In this document: one piece after another, positions 1-6,192 of the stretch
Position numbering within the stretch: the first letter of the stretch is position 1
Layout of the letters: each line of letters begins with the position of its first letter
Assembly (NCBI GenBank): GCA_003448025.1
Contig: DLXL01000367.1
Coordinates: forward strand, 1,425 to 7,743
Length of the DNA: 6,319 nucleotides
Source: Saprospirales bacterium
GTDB taxonomy: Bacteria > Bacteroidota > Bacteroidia > Chitinophagales > Saprospiraceae
Reading direction: 5' to 3'
Translations under genes and position numbers: made by a program
The notes under the pieces: model-generated
What the model was told of the DNA's origin: nothing
Seen by the model: the letters and a program-made list of their open reading frames with translations, nothing else
Database searches by the model: none

Positions 1-134
1 GGAAGATACTGCCGGAGGTGAAAATAGCAGATTTTGGGTTCTGGACAATGGTGCTTTTTGGGGTAATATCGGGTTATATTGCCCGAAAAAGACAGGCAGG
101 CCAGGTTCCAAAAGATGCATTTTCAACCCGGTAA
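1..134 (+). CDS. C-terminal fragment of a probable membrane protein (5' end outside window)
   Basis: The frame beginning at base 3 is open from the window edge to a TAA at 132-134 and gives 43 residues. It contains a hydrophobic stretch, FWTMVLFGVISGYIA, followed at once by the basic cluster RKRQ and a short polar tail ending in AFSTR. That pattern fits a last transmembrane helix with a positively charged cytoplasmic end. The family cannot be recognised from so little. A competing frame (from base 2, open to about 163) gives a less protein-like composition, so I prefer this one, but the choice rests on composition alone. If real, the gene converges on the - strand gene that ends at 206, leaving about 70 bp between the two stops. 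I see no clear intrinsic terminator in that gap. Confidence 0.35.
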   Translation, partial: KILPEVKIADFGFWTMVLFGVISGYIARKRQAGQVPKDAFSTR

Positions 135-205
135 GTATTTTTCAGACACACCCTATGGTGTGATGATATCTGTGCGTGGCTGGTTGCCCCAACATGCCCT
201 AACCA

Positions 206-775
206 TCAAGCCCGAATACACTTTTCCAACGGGGAACAATTGTCTATCAGAATATTGCCTTTGTATTTAAACAACACTCCGGGAGCGTAATACACCTCAA
301 AGGTTAACAAGGTGACATTTGAGGCAGGACTGAGTTCAAATTTATACTGCCGCCAATCTGTGTGATCAATCAACGGTGAAGAAGCCAGGAGTTGTGCAGG
401 CGCTCCTTTTTCCGTACCCCCCCAAATGCGCAGACGGGGGGGCTTGTTGTAGCCTACATATTTGGGTGCATGCGCCAGATAAAGGGTGAAAGCATAACAA
501 TTACCCGCCAGCAGCGGCTCGGCCAAAGCCTGACTGATGTCTTCCCGGGTGCCATCTTCCCGAACGGTTAATCCAACGCAGGTTTTGCCTTCCTGTGGCG
601 GGAATTGAATTTCCCAGGCGCCCGGCATGATGTCGGGGGTACTTCCTTTATAGCCGGAATACCAGCCCTTAGGCGATTTTCCAGAGCCGGGAGCGTCTTC
701 AAACGAGGGGTTTCGGAAGTGGATCTTGTTGGCTGGCTGAACAAAAGGAATGAGTAGTAAAAGGTATTTTAGCAT
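206..775 (-). CDS. Secreted protein of unknown function, probable beta-sandwich (carbohydrate-binding-like) domain
   Basis: This encodes 189 residues. The N-terminus (MLKYLLLLIPFVQPANK) looks like a short Sec signal peptide, with one lysine and then a run of leucines, so export is likely. The rest reads as a single beta-rich domain: NPSFED at 22-27, PGAW at 51-54, a stretch around 67-98 with VGL, REDGT and a GNCYAF segment, LRIWGG at 115-120, SPLIDHTDW at 133-141, and a closing strand ending GNILIDN at 173-179. An opening 'N-x-SFE', conserved aromatics and a final 'IDN' strand are typical of galactose-binding or jelly-roll-like modules found in surface proteins of Bacteroidota. That assignment is by resemblance only. 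Four cysteines (66, 93, 180, 186) could form disulfides. No catalytic motif is visible and there is no sorting domain at the C-terminus, so it appears to be a free exported domain. It follows the symporter gene on the same strand across a 143-bp repeat-filled gap. No Shine-Dalgarno sequence or clear promoter was seen upstream. Confidence 0.8.
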   Translation of the reverse strand: MLKYLLLLIPFVQPANKIHFRNPSFEDAPGSGKSPKGWYSGYKGSTPDIMPGAWEIQFPPQEGKTCVGLTVREDGTREDISQALAEPLLAGNCYAFTLYLAHAPKYVGYNKPPRLRIWGGTEKGAPAQLLASSPLIDHTDWRQYKFELSPASNVTLLTFEVYYAPGVLFKYKGNILIDNCSPLEKCIRA

Positions 776-796
776 AAGCTTGGATTTGGGTTGGAG

Positions 797-923
797 TTTT
801 TACCGCAAAGTACGCTAAGTGCGCGAAGAACGATAGCAACTTATACGTCAAGAGCGCAAAGTGCTTCTGATGGCTAAAAAATACTTTGCGCTCTTGGCAT
901 ACTTCGTGGTGAAGCTTTTTACC
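797..923. repeat. Degenerate 9-bp-periodic repeat, two opposed arms, filling the spacer
   Basis: The left arm (802-828) reads ACCGCAAAG, TACGCTAAG, TGCGCGAAG: the trinucleotide AAG recurs at 808, 817 and 826, exactly 9 bp apart. The right arm (about 883-910) is the opposite orientation of the same pattern, with CTT at 884, 893 and 902. Read in reverse complement, the right arm (starting ACCACGAAG) matches the left arm at about 21 of 29 positions. TTTTTACC occurs at 797-804 and again at 916-923 in direct orientation; the second copy overlaps the stop codon of the symporter gene. It resembles the palindrome at 2879-2954, which also begins T-run plus ACC and repeats AAG. The family looks like the widespread intergenic repeats of Bacteroidota; its function is unknown. 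Confidence 0.7.
849..896. repeat. Perfect 14-bp inverted repeat (potential hairpin)
   Basis: CAAGAGCGCAAAGT at 849-862 is the exact reverse complement of ACTTTGCGCTCTTG at 883-896, with a 20-base spacer. It lies within the degenerate repeat between the symporter gene and the secreted-protein gene, both read on the - strand. On that strand the hairpin is not followed by a T-run (the T-rich stretch lies in the loop), so it is not a standard intrinsic terminator. It could still act as an RNA stem that affects transcript stability or partial readthrough; this is inference. Confidence 0.8.
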
Positions 924-2529
924 AGAAAACAATGTACAGCGCCGCCAGCACGCCCAAAATCAGCAGGGCGCCAATGGCAAATGGCTGTGAAGTGCGGAAC
1001 GACGCAGGATCCACTTCCATTGCCTTCGGGTTGTTTTTACTTTTGGGATCTATCAGACTGATCACAACCATCATCCCTACCAGGGTCAGGAATACATATC
1101 CCATTTGGTCCAGGAATGGCACCTCGGGCATCCATTTTTTGAAGCCCAGGCCCATTGGAATAGTGGCCAGTGCTGCCACCAATGCGGCATTGGCGGTGGC
1201 GCGTTTCCAGAAAAAGCCAAGCAGGAAGATGGCTACAACCCCCGGAGAGATCAGGCCGGTAAACTCCTGGATGAACTGGAATCCCTGTTCCAGTTTCTGC
1301 AATTGTGGCGCTACAAGTACGGCAATGGCCATGGAAATCAGAATTACCCACCTGCCCACCTGCACCTGGCCGGCCTCGCTGGCATCTTTTTTCATGTACT
1401 TATTGTACAAATCCAGTGTAAAAATGGTGGCAATGGAATTGGCTTTGCCTGCCAGAGAAGCCACGATGGCGGCCGTAAGGGCAGCAAACGACAAACCTTT
1501 CAGGCCCGGGCCCAACAAATTGAGCAGCACCGGATAAGCTTTGTCAGGCTTCACTTCGCCGGCGGCATTTACCATTTCTGTCTGGAACATGCCTTTTTGA
1601 TAGAGTACAAATGCGGCGATACCCGGCAATACCACGATGATCGGCATGAGCAGTTTCAGGAATGCCGCAAAGAGCAAGCCACTGCGGGCGGTTTCCAGAT
1701 TGGCGCCCAGCGCGCGCTGAGTGATGTACTGATTGCAACCCCAGTAGTTAAGGTTGGCAATCCACATCGCACCAAACAGTACCGTCAGGCCCGGCAGGTC
1801 TTTGTAGTATTTATTCGACTCGTCGAAAATCATGTGAAAATGCGTCGGCGCCTGTTCTTTAATCAGTCCGAGGCCAGCCATGGCGCCCTGCGTTCCGAAC
1901 TGCTGGGCTACCAGATCCAACGCCAGATAAGTGGTAAACAAGCCACCCAACACCAGAATAGCTACCTGGATTACATCGGTATAGCCAATTACTTTCATGC
2001 CACCCAGGGTAATGAAAATGGCAAAAACAGCCAGGAAGATGGCACAGGCGGTAAAGCTAAACCCGGAAATAGTGCTCACGGCAATAGCCCCCAGGTACAG
2101 AATGGAGGTCAGGTTCACAAATACGTAAACCAAGAGCCAAAATACCGCCATCATGGTGGCTACCAGCGGACTGTAACGCTTCTCCAAAAACTGCGGCATG
2201 GTGAAAATCCGGTTTTTGATATACCCGGGCATGAAAAACACCGCTACCACGATCAGGGTGGCCGCAGCCATCCATTCATAGGAAGCAATGGCCAGGCCCA
2301 TGGCAAAGCCAGAACCACTCATGCCGATAAATTGCTCCGCACTGATATTGGAGGCAATGAGCGATGCGCCAATGGCCCACCAGGTCAGGGCGCCTTCCGC
2401 TAAGAAGAAATCGGTGGCTGTATTTTCGCCCGATTTTTTCTTCAGGTAGATCCAATAACCATACCCCGATACTATGATGAAGTAAAGGAGAAAAACAGCA
2501 TAATCCAAAGATTGTAAAGCAGAACCCAT
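919..2529 (-). CDS. Sodium/solute symporter, SSS family (vSGLT-like)
   Basis: This encodes a 536-residue inner-membrane protein that is expected to use the sodium gradient to import a small solute, most likely a sugar by resemblance to Vibrio vSGLT; the substrate is not provable here. Diagnostic stretches are NISAEQFIGMSGSGFA (61-76, TM1 region of the core fold), YLGAIAVSTISG (145-156), NYWGCNQYITQRALG (261-275) and GKANSIATIFTLDLY (361-375, TM8 region with the second half of the sodium site). Many hydrophobic helices and the length fit the 13-15-helix members. The frame is open further upstream to 2601, but I chose the ATG at 2527-2529 because its product begins MGSALQSLDYAVFLLYF, the usual SSS N-terminus, whereas the extra 24 residues do not fit. 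A promoter-like TACATTTG at 2606-2599 would also exclude the longer form. Compared with vSGLT and SGLT1, the first of the paired TM8 serines appears as Ala357 while Ser358 is kept. The tRNA-Cys gene is divergent from it. Confidence 0.93.
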   Translation of the reverse strand: MGSALQSLDYAVFLLYFIIVSGYGYWIYLKKKSGENTATDFFLAEGALTWWAIGASLIASNISAEQFIGMSGSGFAMGLAIASYEWMAAATLIVVAVFFMPGYIKNRIFTMPQFLEKRYSPLVATMMAVFWLLVYVFVNLTSILYLGAIAVSTISGFSFTACAIFLAVFAIFITLGGMKVIGYTDVIQVAILVLGGLFTTYLALDLVAQQFGTQGAMAGLGLIKEQAPTHFHMIFDESNKYYKDLPGLTVLFGAMWIANLNYWGCNQYITQRALGANLETARSGLLFAAFLKLLMPIIVVLPGIAAFVLYQKGMFQTEMVNAAGEVKPDKAYPVLLNLLGPGLKGLSFAALTAAIVASLAGKANSIATIFTLDLYNKYMKKDASEAGQVQVGRWVILISMAIAVLVAPQLQKLEQGFQFIQEFTGLISPGVVAIFLLGFFWKRATANAALVAALATIPMGLGFKKWMPEVPFLDQMGYVFLTLVGMMVVISLIDPKSKNNPKAMEVDPASFRTSQPFAIGALLILGVLAALYIVFW

Positions 2530-2598
2530 AAGTGTCCGTTTGAAAAATGAATGTAGAAAGGGTGTGGCAAAAAAATATTGGGTCTGGTTAAGGCAGCC

Positions 2599-2606
2599 CA
2601 AATGTA
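2599..2606 (-). promoter_or_regulatory. Possible -7 promoter element for the symporter gene
   Basis: On the - strand the sequence reads TACATTTG, a full match to the Bacteroidota -7 consensus TAnnTTTG. Transcription would start near 2592 and leave a leader of about 60 bases before the ATG at 2529. No TTG is found at the expected -33 distance, so this is only a candidate. Confidence 0.3.
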
Positions 2607-2665
2607 GTACGCCAGTCCAGATTTCTACATTTTTATGAAAAACAAAAAATCATCTGCTCAGATAC

Positions 2666-2697
2666 TTGCATGGTTTCAGAAAAAAACCGTTTCTTTG
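2666..2697 (+). promoter_or_regulatory. Probable promoter of the tRNA-Cys gene
   Basis: TTG at 2666-2668 (-33) is followed after 21 bases by TTTCTTTG at 2690-2697, which matches the Bacteroidota -7 consensus TAnnTTTG at all but one fixed position. Transcription would begin near 2702-2704, about a dozen bases before the mature tRNA 5' end at 2716. The geometry and the adjacent stable-RNA gene support the call. Confidence 0.6.
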
Positions 2698-2715
2698 CAC
2701 CCGCCTTCCTTAAAT

Positions 2716-2786
2716 GGTTTCCTGGCCGAGCGGTTAGGCACAGGTCTGCAAAACCTGCTACAGCGGTTCGAATCCGCTGGAAACCT
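2716..2786 (+). tRNA. tRNA-Cys (anticodon GCA)
   Basis: A full cloverleaf can be drawn. The acceptor stem is GGTTTCC (2716-2722) with GGAAACC (2779-2785). The D stem is GCC (2725-2727) with GGC (2737-2739). The anticodon stem is CAGGT (2741-2745) with ACCTG (2753-2757), closing loop CTGCAAA with anticodon GCA at 2748-2750. The T stem is AGCGG (2762-2766) with CCGCT (2774-2778), closing loop TTCGAAT. All stems are Watson-Crick paired. The discriminator base is T at 2786, the known U73 identity element of tRNA-Cys. The 3' CCA is not encoded, so it must be added after transcription. The molecule is 71 nt without CCA. It is a single-gene unit with its own promoter and terminator, divergent from the symporter gene. 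Confidence 0.97.
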
Positions 2787-2796
2787 CAAAAGCAAC

Positions 2797-2830
2797 ATGA
2801 GTCATCCCTAATTTGGGGTGGCTCATTTTT
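2797..2830 (+). terminator. Intrinsic (Rho-independent) terminator of tRNA-Cys
   Basis: ATGAGTCATCCC (2797-2808) pairs over all 12 positions with GGGGTGGCTCAT (2815-2826), including two G-T wobbles, around a 6-base loop. It is followed at once by TTTT, G and TTTT. It begins 10 bases after the tRNA 3' end. The stem-loop plus T-run is the textbook layout. Confidence 0.85.
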
Positions 2831-2878
2831 GTTTTATACCATAAATTGGTTGAACCATAGAGGCAGAGGGCACAAAGG

Positions 2879-2954
2879 TTTTTTTACCACTAAGACACGA
2901 AAGGCACTAAGGCTGCAACAGCTTAGTGCCTTTCGTGTCTTAGTGGTAAAAAAA
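2879..2954. repeat. Long palindrome: perfect 33-bp inverted repeat with 10-base loop
   Basis: The left arm 2879-2911 begins TTTTTTTACCACTAAGAC and ends GGCACTAAG. The right arm 2922-2954 is its exact reverse complement and ends GTCTTAGTGGTAAAAAAA. The 10-base loop (2912-2921) contains CTG and CAG, which can pair further. The T-run is on the 5' side and the A-run on the 3' side of the stem on either strand, which is the reverse of an intrinsic terminator. It sits between the 3' ends of the converging tRNA-Cys and ABC permease genes. Weaker outer arms extend the symmetry: GAACCATA (2852-2859) against TATGGTTC (2975-2982). The arm motif belongs to the same family as the repeat at 797-923. Confidence 0.95.
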
Positions 2955-3008
2955 ACTACTTAGTTCCCTCCATGTATGGTTCCATCTAATTGGTACTTTG
3001 GGTCTATC

Positions 3009-4442
3009 TCATGTTTTCTTTGTAAACCTCACCCTCGGGTCAGCCCAGGCATAAAGCAAATCTGCTATCAAATTTCCAAGGATGGTAAGTAAAGCCGCCA
3101 CCATAATGATCACAGAAAGCAGTGGTAAATCGCTGTTCAGGTAGGCTTCAAAAGTTTTGCTGCCCATGCCGGGAAATCCGAAAAGAGCCTCCACAACCAG
3201 GGATCCGGTGAATAAAGCAGGCAACACACTGGCAAATACGGTGATGATCGGGAAAAGGGCATTCCGGAAAGCGTGTTTCCAGTGAACCTCTTCCTCGTCT
3301 ACCCCTTTGGCTCTTGCCGTCCGAATAAAATCCTTATCCAGTGTATCCAACATTCCTGCGCGCATTTGAATGGCCAGGATACCCATCATGTGTAATACCA
3401 GAATCAGGATGGGTAGCACGCATTTGGAAGCATTGGCACTCCACCAGTCTCCAAAGCTGGTTTTACCTGGTATCCAGGCATCCTGGATGTCGAAATACAA
3501 TGACGGCATGGTGTTACGCCCCCAATCTGTACTCATGATCAGCAGAATAAGCAGAGCGCCCAGCCAGAATACGGGCATGGAATACACAAAAAACAACAAT
3601 CGTTTGCCCCAACGATCCAGCCAGCCTCCTCTCCTGCGCGCCATCTCTACGCCCAGAGGAATGGCAATTAAATAGGTCAATAAGATGGCCAGGCCATTGA
3701 TGGTGAGCGTTGCCAGCATGGCGGCTTGCACATCCTGCCACACAGACATTTTTTTTCGGGTGAGTCCCAAATCGCCTGTAACAAAACCGCTGATCCAATG
3801 ATGGTACTGGTTGTTCAAACCATTCCAGTACAGTGCAGGAGTGGATAATTTTCCGGGCGTTTGTTGGGTATGTAATTGTTGTATCGCCGTTTCCAGTTGT
3901 TTCAGTGCAGTCGCTAATCCGTTTGGCAGGTGCAGCGTATCGTTTGCCGTAGTGGTAAAATGTCTGTTTAGCCGGGTAGCTGCGGTGTCCAGTTCCGGAA
4001 ACGTGGTGGTTCTGGTAAGTGTTGCCAGTTCCACCCGGATAGCCGGATCTTTAAACCATACTGCAGGTAAAGGTTCTATCTGGCGCGCCATTTCTATAAC
4101 AGCCTGATCCAGCGCTGATACCGCCTGCCAATTGCCGGTTTGGCCGATCCAATTTTTTAAGCGATTACGCCGTTCTGGCGGATAAATCCGCCAAAGGGTA
4201 TCCGGATAAGCCGTCGAAGTAAACGTGACATAAAAGGAGGGGCCATCCAAACCAAGTTTTGCAGCATTAGCCCGGTAGCTTGCCGCAATTTTGGACTGGT
4301 CCATGGTTTGGTTCCATTGCTCCCCAAATATATTCGTCACTGGATCGCCCGGAGTACATTTCCCCAGCCCAAAGGCCAGAAAGGAAATGATCAGCAGGGT
4401 AGGCAAAGCCAGCAGGATGCGACGAATAATGTACTGGAGCAT
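3009..4442 (-). CDS. ABC transporter permease, DppB/OppB type (dipeptide/oligopeptide/nickel family)
   Basis: This encodes 477 residues, an inner-membrane subunit that would form half of the translocation channel of a binding-protein-dependent ABC transporter. The family signs are TM1 directly after MLQYIIRRI, then TPGDP (30-34), GDLGLT (223-228), the cluster of helices from about 242 onward, the cytoplasmic EAA-type loop running from IRTARAKGVDEEE through NALFPIIT (373-401), which contacts the ATPase, FGFPGMG (421-427), and the C-terminal YAWADPRVRF. Usual DppB/OppB proteins have about 310-340 residues; the extra length is an extracytoplasmic insert between TM1 and TM2 (about residues 45-215). 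The start is taken at the ATG 4440-4442; a TTG two codons earlier is the only longer option nearby. It follows gpmI on the same strand after a 45-bp gap, so co-transcription is plausible. The partner permease (DppC type), ATPase and binding protein are not in the window. Substrate unknown; peptides are the family's most common cargo. Confidence 0.92.
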   Translation of the reverse strand: MLQYIIRRILLALPTLLIISFLAFGLGKCTPGDPVTNIFGEQWNQTMDQSKIAASYRANAAKLGLDGPSFYVTFTSTAYPDTLWRIYPPERRNRLKNWIGQTGNWQAVSALDQAVIEMARQIEPLPAVWFKDPAIRVELATLTRTTTFPELDTAATRLNRHFTTTANDTLHLPNGLATALKQLETAIQQLHTQQTPGKLSTPALYWNGLNNQYHHWISGFVTGDLGLTRKKMSVWQDVQAAMLATLTINGLAILLTYLIAIPLGVEMARRRGGWLDRWGKRLLFFVYSMPVFWLGALLILLIMSTDWGRNTMPSLYFDIQDAWIPGKTSFGDWWSANASKCVLPILILVLHMMGILAIQMRAGMLDTLDKDFIRTARAKGVDEEEVHWKHAFRNALFPIITVFASVLPALFTGSLVVEALFGFPGMGSKTFEAYLNSDLPLLSVIIMVAALLTILGNLIADLLYAWADPRVRFTKKT

Positions 4443-4487
4443 AGGCAAAGTGTTGCCGGAGGAGCATTCCGGTGTACAAGGTAGTGT

Positions 4488-6014
4488 TTATCCGGTATGC
4501 GAAACCAGGTTTATACCGGTCATTTCAGCTGGTTGGGTTACACCCATGAGTGCCAGTAACGTTGGCGCCACATCGGCCAGCCTGCCATGAGCCACTTTTT
4601 CATCTCCTTTTAATCCGTTAGCTACCAACAGGCAGGGTACCGGATTTTTGGTGTGTGCGGTGTTGGGAGAACCGTCTTCGTTGATCAGGTAATCTGAATT
4701 GCCATGGTCTGCAATGATCAGACAGGCATAGTCTTTTTCCAGAGCCAATGGAATAATCCGGCTCAGGCAGCCATCCACTGTTTCTGCTGCCTTCATGGCT
4801 GCGCTGAAAACGCCGGTATGCCCCACCATATCCGTATTGGCAAAATTCAGGCAGATAAAATCCGGCGTATTCGAGGCTATATCTGCCATAATAGCCTCTG
4901 TAATGCCCTCAGCGCTCATTTCCGGCTGAAGATCATAGGTAGCCACCTTTGGCGAAGGGATCATAATCCGACGTTCTCCCTCGAAAGGTTCCTCCCTGCC
5001 ACCGGAGAAAAAGAATGTTACATGCGGATATTTTTCTGTTTCGGCAATGCGCACTTGTTTTTTTCCGGCCCGTTCCAATACCTCACCCATGGTCATGCCC
5101 ACGTCGTCTTTTTCAAACATTACCTGTACATCCCGGTAGGTATCATCGTAGCGGGTCATGGTGACGTAATGCAGGGGCAACGTAAACATGCCATGTTCCG
5201 GCATGTCCTGCTGGGTGAGTACCTGGGTGATTTCCCTGCACCGGTCAGTACGGAAATTAAAGCATACCACCACGTCGCCCGGGTGTATGCGTCCATTGGT
5301 ATCCCTGCTTACCATGGGCTTTAGGAATTCGTCGGTTACGCCTTCAGCATAACTTTTCCGGATGGTAGCAGGGAAATCCACTACTGTTTCGCCCTGATCG
5401 TGCACCAGCAGGTCGTAGGCTAATTTTACCCTTTCCCAGCGTTTGTCGCGGTCCATGGCATAGTAGCGTCCTATGACAGACGCCAGTTTTACTGGTTGAT
5501 TTTTAATGTGTTCCAACAGCTCCTCCACAAACCCTGCACCGCTTTTGGGGTCGCAGTCGCGCCCGTCGGTGAAGGCGTGTATGCGCACGTTTCGGCAGCC
5601 TTTTTCGGTGGCGATATCGCACAAGGCTTTCAGGTGATCAATATGGGAGTGAACGCCGCCATCGCTCACCAGGCCCATGAAATGAACGGTTTTGTCCTGG
5701 GCAATGGCATGATCCAAAGCTTTCAGCAGGGTAGGGTTTTGGTGCAGCTCGTGTTCCCGAACGGCTTTGTTGATACGCGCCAGTTCCTGCCACACAATGC
5801 GTCCGGCGCCAATATTCATGTGGCCCACCTCGGAATTACCCATTTGACCGTCGGGCAGGCCTACGTCTTCGCCGTGGGTTACCAGCGTATTGTGCGGGTA
5901 TTTGGCCCAAAGGTTGTCGAAAAATGGCGTATTAGCCTGGAAAATGGCATCAGCTTCGGGTTTTTGGCCCAAGCCCCAGCCGTCGAGTATGAGTAGGAAT
6001 GCTTTTTTGTTCAT
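4488..6014 (-). CDS. gpmI: 2,3-bisphosphoglycerate-independent phosphoglycerate mutase
   Basis: A cytoplasmic glycolysis and gluconeogenesis enzyme that interconverts 3-phosphoglycerate and 2-phosphoglycerate through a phosphoserine intermediate, normally with two Mn2+ ions. The 508 residues are a normal full length. The two-domain order is clear: metal ligand D11 in LILDGWG, the nucleophile S61 in GNSEVGH, then the inserted transferase domain with H122 (SDGGVHSH), R152 and D153 (DGRD), R183 and R189 (GRYYAMDRD), R255 and R258 (FNFRTDR), K328 (TEKYPHV), and back to the phosphatase-like core with D395 and H399 (NTDMVGH), D436 and H437 (ADHGN) and H454 (NTAHT). These correspond to the catalytic and metal residues known for the Geobacillus stearothermophilus enzyme, and none is missing. 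The ATG at 6012-6014 gives MNKKAFLLILDGWG, the usual start. No Shine-Dalgarno sequence is visible. The upstream region carries phased GTCATTT repeats. Confidence 0.98.
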   Translation of the reverse strand: MNKKAFLLILDGWGLGQKPEADAIFQANTPFFDNLWAKYPHNTLVTHGEDVGLPDGQMGNSEVGHMNIGAGRIVWQELARINKAVREHELHQNPTLLKALDHAIAQDKTVHFMGLVSDGGVHSHIDHLKALCDIATEKGCRNVRIHAFTDGRDCDPKSGAGFVEELLEHIKNQPVKLASVIGRYYAMDRDKRWERVKLAYDLLVHDQGETVVDFPATIRKSYAEGVTDEFLKPMVSRDTNGRIHPGDVVVCFNFRTDRCREITQVLTQQDMPEHGMFTLPLHYVTMTRYDDTYRDVQVMFEKDDVGMTMGEVLERAGKKQVRIAETEKYPHVTFFFSGGREEPFEGERRIMIPSPKVATYDLQPEMSAEGITEAIMADIASNTPDFICLNFANTDMVGHTGVFSAAMKAAETVDGCLSRIIPLALEKDYACLIIADHGNSDYLINEDGSPNTAHTKNPVPCLLVANGLKGDEKVAHGRLADVAPTLLALMGVTQPAEMTGINLVSHTG

Positions 6015-6052
6015 TAGTGAAGTGTTAGGTTGGTTTTTTTGGGGTTATTAGG

Positions 6053-6159
6053 GTCATTTAAGTCATTTAGGTCATTTATGGGTCATTTAGGTCATTTATG
6101 GGGCATTTAGGTCATTTATGGGGCATTTAAGTCATTTGGGGTCATTTTTTTAGTCATTT
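6053..6159. repeat. Phased short tandem repeat, about 11 copies of GTCATTT / GGCATTT
   Basis: The core GTCATTT starts at 6053, 6062, 6071, 6082, 6091, 6111, 6131, 6141 and 6153, with the variant GGCATTT at 6102 and 6122. Steps are 9 to 12 bp and average 10. Between 6061 and 6140 a 20-bp higher-order unit (GTCATTTAG plus GTCATTTATG, with small changes) is repeated four times. The array lies 39 bp upstream of the gpmI start codon, in the region where its promoter or leader should be. No good TAnnTTTG element was found on the - strand here. Confidence 0.9.
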
Positions 6160-6192
6160 AGACAAATCAACTAAACGTAATTTGTCATCTTG

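Noticed and set aside
147..162. Small perfect hairpin CACACC-CTAT-GGTGTG as a terminator between converging genes
   Set aside because: The stem is only 6 bp and no T-run follows it on either strand.
79..270. 63-codon + strand frame near the window start
   Set aside because: It crosses the preferred partial frame ending at 134 and runs into the 3' end of the - strand secreted-protein gene; no protein-like signal or start context was seen.
699..1061. Short frames on both strands (77 and 66 codons) across the repeat-filled spacer
   Set aside because: They overlap the periodic repeat and the ends of two better genes, and the translations only mirror the repeat.
1105..2403. Open frame of 432 codons on the + strand opposite the symporter gene
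   Set aside because: It is antisense to a well-supported SSS gene, its product is rich in His, Gln and Gly without a recognisable domain or signal, and long antisense frames are a normal by-product of codon use at this base composition.
2670..2963. 97-codon + strand frame covering the tRNA and palindrome
   Set aside because: It spans the tRNA-Cys gene, its terminator and one half of the inverted repeat, so its amino acids are set by RNA and repeat sequence.
3009..4448. TTG start at 4446-4448 for the ABC permease
   Set aside because: It adds only two residues, and the in-frame ATG at 4440-4442 gives the usual family N-terminus.
4704..5996. Open frames of 206 and 166 codons on the + strand opposite gpmI
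   Set aside because: Both lie wholly within gpmI, whose complete catalytic residue set leaves no doubt about the coding strand; neither shows a recognisable motif.
6053..6159. CRISPR array reading of the GTCATTT repeats
   Set aside because: The units are about 10 bp with almost no spacer and no unique spacer sequences, and no cas gene is present.
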